From Geodermatophilus obscurus (GTDB lineage Bacteria; Actinomycetota; Actinomycetes; Mycobacteriales; Geodermatophilaceae), in assembly GCF_900115395.1 (NCBI RefSeq), contig NZ_FOWE01000005.1:62001-126000 (forward strand): a stretch of 64,000 bases of DNA, written 5' to 3'. Below the pieces are notes generated by a model that was given only the letters and a program-made list of their open reading frames with translations, searched no databases and was not told the DNA's origin. Shown here in pieces: positions 17,213 through 24,872 of this stretch (the first letter of the stretch is position 1; every line of letters begins with the position of its first letter). The position numbers and the translations under genes were made by a program.

Positions 17213-17997
17213 CGGTGCTCCTCGGGGACGGCGACCCGGTGCACGCGGGTGCCGGCCCGCTCGATCGCCGCCACGACCGTGGGATCGGCGCCGGCGCCGG
17301 TGTAGAGGGCGGTGAGCTGCGACAGCGGGGTGGCCGTGTGCAGCGAGAAGCTGCCGAACTTGCTGGAGTCGACCAGGCCGTACAGCTCGCTGCAGTGCGC
17401 GGCGAAGTGCTGCTTGGCCTGCACCTCCTCCAGCGCCATGTCCATGACGCCGCGCTCGGCGGAGACGGCGTGCGCGCCGATGAAGCCCTTGTGGATGCGC
17501 CCGCGCCCGGCCAGGACGTCGTTGATGAGGCCGACCACCGACCGCGCCGAGCGGCGCACGATGCCGCCGGTCACCAGGACCGTCGCCTCCGACCGCTCGG
17601 AGAACAGCGTCGCGGTCGGCATGCTGTTGGTGATCACCACCAGCGACCGGCGGTGCAGCAGCTCGCGGGCGAGGAAGTGGCAGCTGGTCGAGGAGTCCAG
17701 CGCGATGACGTCGCCGTCCTGGACCAGCGGTGCCACGGCCCGGGCGATGGCGGTCTTCTCCGCGCGCCGCGTGCGCAGTCGGGTCTCGAAGGACCCCTCG
17801 TCGACGACGGCCGCGGCCACGGCCCCGCCCCGGACGCGGCGCAGGGCGGCGCGCTGCTCCAGCGCGTCGAGGTCCTTGCGGATGGTGACCGGAGAGACCT
17901 CCAGCCGCTGCGCGAGGTCGTTCACCTCGACCCGCCCGGCGGCCCCCAGCGCGGACAGGATCGCCTGCGAGCGGGCGTGCTCGTCGAGAGAGGGCAC
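17209..17997 (-). CDS. DeoR-family transcriptional regulator
   Basis: 262 residues. The N-terminal winged HTH reads RSQAILSALGAAGRVEVNDLAQRLEVSPVTIRKDLDALEQ-type, and the C-terminal DeoRC sugar-phosphate sensor domain has DSSTSCHFLA, VITNSMP and GLVDSSKFG. I chose the GTG at 17997 because GAGGAG lies 6 nt upstream; the in-frame GTG at 18003 would abut the ribosome binding site. It heads the operon that encodes the ABC importer and probably represses it, releasing on a phosphorylated sugar. Repeated CGCGAAA elements in its promoter are the likely binding sites. Confidence 0.9.
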   Translation of the reverse strand: MPSLDEHARSQAILSALGAAGRVEVNDLAQRLEVSPVTIRKDLDALEQRAALRRVRGGAVAAAVVDEGSFETRLRTRRAEKTAIARAVAPLVQDGDVIALDSSTSCHFLARELLHRRSLVVITNSMPTATLFSERSEATVLVTGGIVRRSARSVVGLINDVLAGRGRIHKGFIGAHAVSAERGVMDMALEEVQAKQHFAAHCSELYGLVDSSKFGSFSLHTATPLSQLTALYTGAGADPTVVAAIERAGTRVHRVAVPEEHR

Positions 17998-18050
17998 GGA
18001 CACCTCCTCGCTCTCCGCTGCTGTGACCGGGCCACCCGATGACCTCGGCG

Positions 18051-18143
18051 CGCGAAAAGCTAGGGGCTCGCGAAACCGAGCGTCAAGACTCCGCAGCGAA
18101 ACGAAAGCCGTCCGCTTGCGATGAGCCGTCGGGCGGTTTCGCG
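18051..18143 (-). promoter_or_regulatory. Promoter of the DeoR-ABC operon with repeated CGCGAAA operators
   Basis: On the minus strand, TTGACG (18081-18086) and TAGCTT (18057-18062) are spaced 18 nt, a plausible promoter for the DeoR operon. CGCGAAA occurs at 18051-18057 (overlapping the -10) and 18069-18075 (inside the spacer). A GCGAAACGAAAG variant follows at 18096-18107, and the inverted form TTTCGCG at 18137-18143. Such half-site arrays are typical of DeoR-family operators. Confidence 0.6.
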
Positions 18144-18171
18144 CGTCCCGGACGACGGCCGGACGGACCGG

Positions 18172-19113
18172 TCAGCCGCTGATCCGCTTGTAGGGGTCCG
18201 GCGGCGCGGCACCGCCGGCCACGACCGCCGCCGACCACTCCTCCAGCTGCCGGGTCAGCCCGGGGAGGTCCGGCCCGATCGCGGCGAGCACCGGCTCCAT
18301 GGCGGCCTCCGTGCGCGTCTCGACGTCGTCGCGCAGCCGCCTGCCGGCGGCCGTGAGCGCGCCGTCGGCGACCAGGCCGCGGCGCACGAGGTCGGCGTCG
18401 GCCGCGGCCATCGCCTCCGGCGACCAGCCGCGGGTGCCGGCGTACGCGGTGGGCTCCCAGCCGACCCAGTACTCCGTCAGGAGGTTCATCTCGACGGCGG
18501 TGAGGCCGGCGGCCACGTTGGCGGCCTGGTGGGTGTCACCGCGGTACTCGCGCAGCAGCGTGGCAGCGTGCCAGAGCTGCCCCAGCGGGTCCTCCGGCCA
18601 GGGCAGGGACAGCTGGCCGGCGAACAGGGGCCGGCCGACGACGTGCGGCGCGGCGGCGTCGACCCCGCGGCGCAGCGCGGCGACCGCGCCGGTGACGTCG
18701 GCGCCGGGCAGCAGGGCGCGCAGCGACTCCACGACCCCCTGCTCCCGGGCGGCGAGGACGGCGGCGCGGCCGGCCGTGGCGCGCGCCTGCTCGTAGACGC
18801 CGGTGACCAGGCCGGGCTCGAAGACGCCGAAGGCGGCGACGACGACCGGTGCGGCCGGCTCGCCCATCGGTGCGGCGCGGCCCCAGACGTAGCCGGTCAG
18901 GAAGTCCAGGCCGAGGGCCGCGAGGCGGTCGTTGACCGGCTCGCCCCACCAGCTGACGGTCGCGATCGGCTCGGCGGCGTCGCGCAGCCGCCGGCCCGGG
19001 GTGTCGGGGACGCCGGCGGGCGTGCGCTCGACCGCGGGCGGGGTGAGGAAGACCTGCCGTGCCTGGGCGTAGTCCACGGGCGCATGGTCCTCGCGTGCCA
19101 CCTCCCCGACCAT
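18172..19113 (-). CDS. SCO6745-family protein (unknown function)
   Basis: 313 residues resembling the actinobacterial SCO6745/SalK-like family (helical, with a C-terminal winged-helix-like section LLTEYWVGWEPTAYAGTRGW...LVADGALTAAGRRLRDDVE). No catalytic motif is evident. It diverges from an NmrA-like SDR gene and ends next to the DeoR promoter, so no operon partner gives a clue to its job. The ATG at 19113 is the furthest upstream start. A GTG 12 codons later is also possible, as the ribosome binding site does not decide. Confidence 0.7.
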   Translation of the reverse strand: MVGEVAREDHAPVDYAQARQVFLTPPAVERTPAGVPDTPGRRLRDAAEPIATVSWWGEPVNDRLAALGLDFLTGYVWGRAAPMGEPAAPVVVAAFGVFEPGLVTGVYEQARATAGRAAVLAAREQGVVESLRALLPGADVTGAVAALRRGVDAAAPHVVGRPLFAGQLSLPWPEDPLGQLWHAATLLREYRGDTHQAANVAAGLTAVEMNLLTEYWVGWEPTAYAGTRGWSPEAMAAADADLVRRGLVADGALTAAGRRLRDDVETRTEAAMEPVLAAIGPDLPGLTRQLEEWSAAVVAGGAAPPDPYKRISG

Positions 19114-19189
19114 CCCCTTCGCGCCGGGAAGGCCGGGCCCGTGCGGCGGGTTGTGGACCCGTCCGGCCCCCGCCCGTCAGGAGACGCCC

Positions 19190-20035
19190 GTGCCCGCCGC
19201 CCCCCTCGCCGTCACCGGCTCCACCGGGCGGCTCGGCGGCCGCGTCGCCCGCCGGCTCGCCGCTGCCGGTGTGCCGCAGCGGCTGCTGGCCCGCGACCCC
19301 GCCCGCGCCCCGGAGCTGCCCGGCGCGACCGCCGTCCGCGCGCCCTACGGCGACGCCGCCGCCGTCCGCGCGGCGCTCGAGGGCACCTCGACGGTGCTCA
19401 TGGTGTCGGCGTCGGAGACCGTCGACCGGGTCGACCAGCACCGAACCTTCGTCGATGCCGCCGTCGCCGCCGGGGTGGAGCACCTCGTCTACGTGTCCTT
19501 CGTCGGGGCGGCCCCGGACGCCACCTTCACCCTCGCCCGCGACCACTGGGCCACCGAGGAGCACGTGCGCGCCCGCGGCCTGCCCGCGACGTTCCTGCGC
19601 GACTCCCTGTACGCCGACTTCGCGCCGGTGCTGGTCGGCGACGACGGCGCGATCCGCGGGCCGGCCGGTGACGGGCAGGTGGCGCTGGTGGCGCAGGACG
19701 ACATCGCCGACGTCGCCGTCGCGGTGCTGCGCGACCCGACCGCGCACGCCGGGCGGACCCTCGACCTCACCGGGCCGGAGGCGCTCACCCTGACCGAGGT
19801 GGCCGGCGTGCTGACGGCGGTCACCGGGCGGGCGGTGCGCTACGAGCCCGAGACGGTGGAGGAGGCGTTCGCCTCCCGGGCTGTGTACGGGGCGCCGGAC
19901 TGGCAGGTGGCGGCGTGGGTGTCGACCTACACCGCGATCGCGGCCGGGGAGATGGCCGCCGTCTCCTCCGCGGTCCCCGACCTCCTCGGGCGGCCGGCCC
20001 GCACGCTGGAGCAGGTGCTGCGCGCGCCTTCCTGA
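19190..20035 (+). CDS. NmrA/QorB-like atypical SDR (NAD(P)-binding oxidoreductase)
   Basis: 281 residues. The Rossmann motif AVTGSTGRLGGRVARRL is at the very N-terminus. VLMVSASETVDRVDQHRTFVDAA and VEHLVYVSFVGA follow, the layout of NmrA/azoreductase-type NAD(P)H-dependent or redox-sensing proteins. The classical YxxxK pair is not obvious, as usual for this subgroup. The GTG at 19190 is chosen because CAGGAGA lies 5 nt upstream. Monocistronic, divergent from the SCO6745-like gene; no pathway link is visible. Confidence 0.82.
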   Translation: MPAAPLAVTGSTGRLGGRVARRLAAAGVPQRLLARDPARAPELPGATAVRAPYGDAAAVRAALEGTSTVLMVSASETVDRVDQHRTFVDAAVAAGVEHLVYVSFVGAAPDATFTLARDHWATEEHVRARGLPATFLRDSLYADFAPVLVGDDGAIRGPAGDGQVALVAQDDIADVAVAVLRDPTAHAGRTLDLTGPEALTLTEVAGVLTAVTGRAVRYEPETVEEAFASRAVYGAPDWQVAAWVSTYTAIAAGEMAAVSSAVPDLLGRPARTLEQVLRAPS

Positions 20036-20077
20036 CGGCGGGTGGGTCAGGTGCGGGCGTGCGGGTAGACGCTCCTC

Positions 20078-21493
20078 GTGCGCCTGCCCGGTCCCTCGGA
20101 CCTCCTCGACCTGCCCTGGACGCTCGCCGACTCCGTCCGCAGCCTCAGCGCCGCCCTGCCGCGCGCCGAGACGCTGCTGCCGCTGGCCGACGACGTCCTC
20201 CGCCGCACCCGCGCCCTGCTCGACGGCGCCGGCCCGGCCGTGGCGCGGGCGGCGGCGGTGGGTCCCGAGGCCGTCGAGGTGGCGGCGGGCGTGGTGCAGC
20301 GGTTCGCCGCGATCGCGACGCCCGAGCGGGTCGCGACCCTCGGCGCCGTCGTCGACCGGCTCGGCGCGGCGCTGTCGGCCGACCGGGTCGAGGCGCTCAC
20401 CCGCGCGGTGGACACGCTGCGCTCGCGGGCCGACGTCGTGCCGCGCGTCCTGGACGCCGTCGACGGCCTGCTGTCCTCCGGCCTGTTCTCCCCGGGCCGG
20501 CTGGACGGGATCGCCGACGGGCTCGACCGGCTGCTGTCGACGGACCTGCTGACCCGGGTCGAGCGGGTGCTCGACCACCTGGCCGACGAGCGCGTGGAGC
20601 GCGCCCTCGACCTCGCCGGGGACGACCGGGTCGTGCGGGCCCTCGAGCTCGTCACCGGCGACCGGGTGAACCGCACCCTGGACGTCCTGACCGACGCGCG
20701 GGTCGACCGCAGCCTGGACGTCCTGACCGACCAGCGGGTCGACCGCACCCTGGACCTCCTGACCGGCGAGCGGGTCGAGCAGGCCCTCGACCTGGCCGCC
20801 GACGAGCGGGTGCGCACGCTGCTCGACCTCGCGTCCGACGAGCGGGTGCGCACGCTGCTCGACCTCGCGTCCGACGAGCGGGTGCAGCGGCTGCTCGGCC
20901 GACCCGACGACCTGCTCGACGACGACCGAGTCCCGCGGCTGGTGGAGCGCGCCGTCGGGCTGCTCGACGACGAGCGCCTGGCTCGGCTCGGCGCCCGGCT
21001 CGACGTGCTGCTGTCCGACGAGCGCCTCCACCGCCTCGAGGAGGCGCTGGGCGAGGAGCAGGTGGACGCCGTCCTCGGCCTGCTCACCCGGCTGGGCCGC
21101 GAGCTCGACGACGACGCGACCCGCGCGCTGGGCACGCTGCTCGGCCGCCTGCCCGCGCTGCTCACCGAGCAGCGGGCCGCCGACCTGGCGGCGCTCACCG
21201 ACCAGATCCCGCGGCTGCTGCGCGGGCTGGAGGCGGGGCACCTGCCGAGCACCGCCGACCTGGGGCGGGTGCCGACGGACCTGCACGCCCTGCTCGAGCT
21301 CATCGACGACCTGCACCAGGTCGTGTCGGGCCTGCCCGGGGCCGGCCGCGCGCGGGACCGCGGCGACGACCCGCACCCGCAGGTCGAGGACCCCCGGCCG
21401 CCCGATGACGAGCCCCGGACGGTGCAGAGCGGACCGCTACCGGACCCGCAGGCCGCCGAGGTGCAGGGCGAGGACCGGCCGCCGGGCGCCTGA
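20078..21493 (+). CDS. Uncharacterised protein made of 12-residue repeats
   Basis: 471 residues, function unknown. Residues 168-275 are nine consecutive 12-mers with consensus LxDeRVxRxLDL (for example LTDARVDRSLDV, LTDQRVDRTLDL, ASDERVRTLLDL). Three degenerate copies follow to about residue 330. The rest continues as Leu/Asp/Arg-rich amphipathic helix, with a Pro/Asp-rich tail of ~60 residues. There is no signal peptide and no transmembrane segment. The periodicity suggests a helical-repeat rod or solenoid. GTG start without a strong ribosome binding site. Its long plus-strand open frame with conserved repeats is convincing; opposite-strand frames are shadows. Confidence 0.75.
   Translation: MRLPGPSDLLDLPWTLADSVRSLSAALPRAETLLPLADDVLRRTRALLDGAGPAVARAAAVGPEAVEVAAGVVQRFAAIATPERVATLGAVVDRLGAALSADRVEALTRAVDTLRSRADVVPRVLDAVDGLLSSGLFSPGRLDGIADGLDRLLSTDLLTRVERVLDHLADERVERALDLAGDDRVVRALELVTGDRVNRTLDVLTDARVDRSLDVLTDQRVDRTLDLLTGERVEQALDLAADERVRTLLDLASDERVRTLLDLASDERVQRLLGRPDDLLDDDRVPRLVERAVGLLDDERLARLGARLDVLLSDERLHRLEEALGEEQVDAVLGLLTRLGRELDDDATRALGTLLGRLPALLTEQRAADLAALTDQIPRLLRGLEAGHLPSTADLGRVPTDLHALLELIDDLHQVVSGLPGAGRARDRGDDPHPQVEDPRPPDDEPRTVQSGPLPDPQAAEVQGEDRPPGA
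20801..20885 (+). repeat. Perfect 36-bp tandem duplication inside the repeat-protein gene
   Basis: Positions 20801-20836 and 20837-20872 are identical, encoding DERVRTLLDLAS twice. The next 13 nt repeat the start of the unit. Identical nucleotides indicate recent unit duplication, so copy number may vary between strains. Confidence 0.9.
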
Positions 21494-21510
21494 GCCGGCG
21501 TCCTCCCGCA

Positions 21511-21573
21511 CCGCAGCGCGTCCTCCCTCACCGCAGCGCGTCCTCCCTCACCGCCCACCGTGAGGGAGGACGC
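21511..21573. terminator. Direct 20-bp repeats and bidirectional terminator hairpin
   Basis: A 20-nt unit starting CCGCAGCGCG is repeated exactly at 21511-21530 and 21531-21550, with a degenerate partial copy before it. The end of the last copy pairs with GTGAGGGAGGACGC at 21560-21573 to form a perfect 14-bp stem with an 8-nt loop. It sits between two convergent genes and probably terminates both. Confidence 0.75.
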
Positions 21574-21580
21574 CGCACGA

Positions 21581-22837
21581 TCAGGTCACCTGATCGTGGC
21601 GGGACCTCCACTCCCGCACCCAGGCGCGGCCGTAGTCGTTGCCGTGCGGGGTGCGCAACACGGTGTGCACGTGGAAGGGCTGCGGGGTGTCGTGGTCGAG
21701 GAAGACGCCGCAGTGGTGGTCGAGCTCGGCGACGACGACCGGCGACTGCACGCGGTAGTAGAAGACGTCGCCGGGTGCGGAACCGCCGATCCAGGAGAAC
21801 CAGGTCTCGTCCAGGTGCGCCTCGACCTCGCGCAGCCGCGCCGCCCGCGGTCCCTCGGGCAGCAGCCGCACGAACGTGGCGACGACGTCGAGCACCCGCG
21901 CCCGCGCCTCCGCCGACAGCTCCGCGCACCGCACGCCCTCCACCGGGATGACGCGGTTGTCCTGGAAGGCGCCGGCCAGGTGCCGCTCGTCGCCGGGGTG
22001 CACCCGGCCGGGCGGCATGGCCGGGTCGACCATCTCGCGGTAGACGGTGGCGGCGTCGCGCTGCTCCGGCGTCAGTGCCGCCATCACGGCTAGGCCGGCC
22101 GCGATCCGGTCGGCGAACAGGCCGGAGATCCCGGCGTGCGGGCCCTCGTCGATCTCGTCGGGCTCGGCGCCCACGAACACCGGCGAGACCACCATCCGGC
22201 CCTCGACGACGAGCACGTTGACCGCGCAGTGGTGGCCGTAGAGCTGCCAGCCCCACGGCGCCCGCAGGTCGGGGTTGCCGTAGAGGGCGAGGTTGTAGCT
22301 CCACTCGCCCAGCAGCGTGGGCAGGTCGACGACGTCGCCGAGGAAGCCGTTGACCAGCATCGCGGCGTGCACCAGGTCGGCGCCCTTGGGTGACAGCGAC
22401 GCGCGGACCAGCGCCAGCGCGGCCTCGCGCACCTGCGGCGGCTGGAACTCCAGGCGCAGGCCGGTGTCGAACTGCAGGAACTCCGGGTTGGCCCAGGTCT
22501 GCCACTCGGGGGCGTCGACGGCGAAGGCCACCCGCTCCCGGTCCTCCGGCGTCAGCAGGCCCAGCAGCGCCTCGGCGGCGGCGACCATCGCCGCGACGGG
22601 CGCCTCCTCACCCGGGGCGGCCGGCGTCAGCGGGTACTGCCCCTCCCGGAGCGACCCGTCCTCGGTGACCCCGCGGAACGGCGCGAGGTACAGCGGGGCC
22701 CAGCCCTCGACCAGCCCGCCGGTGAACGTGCCCGGCTTCCGCGCGAACTCCCCGTAGGTGTGGGGGTCCAGCCCGCGGACCTCCGCCAGCCGCGGGTGGT
22801 CGTGGGGGAACAGGTACCGCCGGAACTCACCGGCCAC
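21581..22837 (-). CDS. DUF3500-family protein
   Basis: 418 residues matching the look of DUF3500 proteins: EFLQFDTGLRLEFQPPQVREAALALVRASLSPKG, a WGWQLYGHHCAVNVLVVEG segment, and the C-terminal GSAPGDVFYYRVQSPVVVAELDHHCG with paired histidines. Known biochemistry for the family is lacking as far as I know. The repeated His/Glu-rich motifs (YGHHCAVN, DHHCGVF, HVHTVLR) look like a possible metal or active site. It is the last gene of the minus-strand GH1/FAD-hydroxylase/FAH operon and overlaps the FAH gene by 11 nt, so it is likely to act on the same substrate. Confidence 0.8.
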   Translation of the reverse strand: MAGEFRRYLFPHDHPRLAEVRGLDPHTYGEFARKPGTFTGGLVEGWAPLYLAPFRGVTEDGSLREGQYPLTPAAPGEEAPVAAMVAAAEALLGLLTPEDRERVAFAVDAPEWQTWANPEFLQFDTGLRLEFQPPQVREAALALVRASLSPKGADLVHAAMLVNGFLGDVVDLPTLLGEWSYNLALYGNPDLRAPWGWQLYGHHCAVNVLVVEGRMVVSPVFVGAEPDEIDEGPHAGISGLFADRIAAGLAVMAALTPEQRDAATVYREMVDPAMPPGRVHPGDERHLAGAFQDNRVIPVEGVRCAELSAEARARVLDVVATFVRLLPEGPRAARLREVEAHLDETWFSWIGGSAPGDVFYYRVQSPVVVAELDHHCGVFLDHDTPQPFHVHTVLRTPHGNDYGRAWVREWRSRHDQVT

Positions 22838-23681
22838 GGCGGGCCTCCCCTCCGACGACGCGGTTGGTCAGCACGCCCAGGCGGTCCACCTCGACCTCGA
22901 CGACGTCGCCGGGCTGCATGAGCCACGGGGGTGTGCGGGCGTAGCCGACGCCGGACGGCGTGCCGGTGGCCAGCAGGTCGCCCGGGCGCAGCGTGAAGGT
23001 GCGGCTGATCAGGGAGAGCGTGTCGCCGACGGTGTAGACCATCTCGTCGGTGCGGCCGTCCTGGACGGTCTCGCCGTTGACCCGGGTCCGCACCCGCAGG
23101 CCCTCGCGCAGGTCGCCGACGTCCGCGGCCGGGACCAGCGGCCCGAGCGGCCCGGACCGGTCGCCGTTCTTCCCGAGGATCCACTGCGACGTGAGCTTCT
23201 GCGCCCGCCGCGAGGTGACGTCGTTGAACGTCGAGTACCCCACGACGGCGGTCAGTGCCTCGTCCGGCGTCGCGTCGACCAGCGTGGACCCGACCCAGGC
23301 CACGACCTCGCCCTCCCAGTCGAGGCCGTCCTCGTCGGCGGGGACCGGGATCTCCGCACCGTCGACGGTCAGCGACTGCGTCCAGCGGGCGAACAGCGTC
23401 GGGTACGGCGGTACGCCCTCGCCGGCGAAGGACCCCTCGGCGACGTGCTTGAGGTAGTTCAGCCCGATGCACACGACCCGCGCGCCGGGCATCACCGGCG
23501 GCACGGACTCGACCTCGCGGGTCGGCACCGTCTCGCCGTCCGGCTCGCGGGACAGCCACGCGGCGGCGTCGGCCCAGAACTCCTCCAGCGGCGCCAGCAC
23601 GGTGACCGCGGCGCCGTCGTCGGACAGGGCGGCCACCTTGACGCCGGTCGCGCCCGGCCGGCGGATCCCCACGACCCGCAT
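22827..23681 (-). CDS. Fumarylacetoacetate hydrolase (FAH)-family protein
   Basis: 284 residues. The N-terminal cap region is followed by the FAH core: VVCIGLNYLKHVAE, the metal-binding acidic stretch LDWEGEVVAWVG, GYSTFNDVTSRRAQ and the C-terminal GTPSGVGYARTPPWLMQPGDVVEVEVDRLGVLTN. Family members hydrolyse C-C bonds in beta-diketo acids or isomerise/hydrate ring-cleavage products, including 2,4-diketo-3-deoxy sugar acids. Translation is coupled to the preceding GH1 gene (TGATG overlap) and to DUF3500 downstream. The substrate could be an aromatic ring-cleavage product or a diketo sugar acid. Confidence 0.85.
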   Translation of the reverse strand: MRVVGIRRPGATGVKVAALSDDGAAVTVLAPLEEFWADAAAWLSREPDGETVPTREVESVPPVMPGARVVCIGLNYLKHVAEGSFAGEGVPPYPTLFARWTQSLTVDGAEIPVPADEDGLDWEGEVVAWVGSTLVDATPDEALTAVVGYSTFNDVTSRRAQKLTSQWILGKNGDRSGPLGPLVPAADVGDLREGLRVRTRVNGETVQDGRTDEMVYTVGDTLSLISRTFTLRPGDLLATGTPSGVGYARTPPWLMQPGDVVEVEVDRLGVLTNRVVGGEARRGR

Positions 23682-24850
23682 CAGGCGAGCCCGTTCCGGC
23701 GGGCCACCCCACCGAGCCACGCCAGGCTCGGCTTGGGCGTGCGGGCGAAGGTCTGCCGGTCCACGGCGACCAGGCCGAAGGTGGGCAGGTAGCCGAGCAT
23801 CCACTCGAAGTTGTCCAGCAGCGACCAGTGCACGTAGCCGCGGACGTCGGCGCCGCCGTCGATGGCCGCGGCCAGGGACGTGAGCGCGTCGCGGGTGAAG
23901 GCGATGCGGTCGTCGTCGTCGGCGGTGGCGATGCCGTTCTCGGTGATGACCAGCGGCATCCCGGGCAGCACCTCGGCGGCGCGGGTGACGGCGGCCCCGA
24001 GGGCCTGGGGCCGGCGCTCCATGCCGTGGGCGAGGGTCTGTACCTCCAGCGCCGGCGCGATCAGCCCGTCGGGGCCGAAGCGGGCCGCGGTGTAGATCTG
24101 CAGGCCCACGAAGTCGTCGCCGCGGGCGGCCTCGAGGAACTGGTCCTCGAAGGCGGCGCGCTCGGCCCGCAGGTGCTCCTCGCCGCCCTCCTCGGCGATG
24201 TGCTCGCGGCCGACCAGGGTCAGGCCGGCGTTGCGCACGTTCCCGCGCAGCACCTCCATCGACCGGGCGTGCAGGCCCAGCAGCGCCTCGGCGACCTCCT
24301 GGTCGGGGCGGGGCAGGCCCTTGATCTCCTCGCCGCGGCGGGCCATCGCGCCCATCACCGGCTGCGCGGCCATGAGGTTGGGCTCGTTGAGCGTGGCCAC
24401 GTACTCGGCGTCGGCGAGCACCGGCAGCACGGTCTCGGTGTAGCGGGCGATCCGGTCGCCGGTCTTCGGCCCGGTCCAGCCGCCGTCGTGGAGCAGCCAG
24501 CGTGGCTGGGTGAAGTGCACCAGGGTGACCACCGGCGTCAGCCCGCGGTCGCGGCAGCCGTCGACGATGCGGCGGTAGTGGTCGAGCGCGGCCCGGGAGA
24601 CCTCGCCCTCCTCCGGCTCGATGCGGCTCCACTCGAGGCTGAACCGGTAGGCGGTCAGGCCCGCACCGGCGACGAGGTCGAGGTCCTCGGGCCAGCGGTG
24701 CCAGGAGTCGCAGGCGTCGCCGCTGGGCTCGTGGAACGGAGAGTGCGCCGCGTGCTCCATCTCCCAGTGGTCGTTGTTCACGTTGCCGCCCTCCACCTGG
24801 TGGGCGGCGGTGGCGGCGCCCCAGAGGAAGCCGTCGGGGAAGGTGGTCAT
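23681..24850 (-). CDS. GH1 family beta-glycosidase
   Basis: 389 residues, shorter than the usual ~450 but with the full catalytic set: N-terminal FLWGAATAAHQVEGG, acid/base Glu in TLNEPN, nucleophile Glu in VITENG, and the aglycone-site Trp region GYVHWSLLDNFEWMLGY. No signal peptide, so it hydrolyses imported beta-glucosides (or related glycosides) in the cytoplasm. The ATG follows CGAGGAGACGACCG. It is second in an operon behind an FAD aromatic hydroxylase, which suggests it releases an aromatic aglycone. Confidence 0.9.
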   Translation of the reverse strand: MTTFPDGFLWGAATAAHQVEGGNVNNDHWEMEHAAHSPFHEPSGDACDSWHRWPEDLDLVAGAGLTAYRFSLEWSRIEPEEGEVSRAALDHYRRIVDGCRDRGLTPVVTLVHFTQPRWLLHDGGWTGPKTGDRIARYTETVLPVLADAEYVATLNEPNLMAAQPVMGAMARRGEEIKGLPRPDQEVAEALLGLHARSMEVLRGNVRNAGLTLVGREHIAEEGGEEHLRAERAAFEDQFLEAARGDDFVGLQIYTAARFGPDGLIAPALEVQTLAHGMERRPQALGAAVTRAAEVLPGMPLVITENGIATADDDDRIAFTRDALTSLAAAIDGGADVRGYVHWSLLDNFEWMLGYLPTFGLVAVDRQTFARTPKPSLAWLGGVARRNGLA

Positions 24851-24872
24851 CGGTCGTCTCCTCGGAGTGGGG

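Noticed and set aside
20579..20905. CRISPR-like repeat array
   Set aside because: The periodicity is 36 nt and in frame with a coding sequence; there are no variable spacers. It is a protein repeat.
18536..21376. A 946-codon minus-strand frame spanning three plus- and minus-strand genes
   Set aside because: Its apparent repeats are the reverse reading of the 12-residue repeats in the plus-strand gene, and it runs through an NmrA-type gene with clear motifs.
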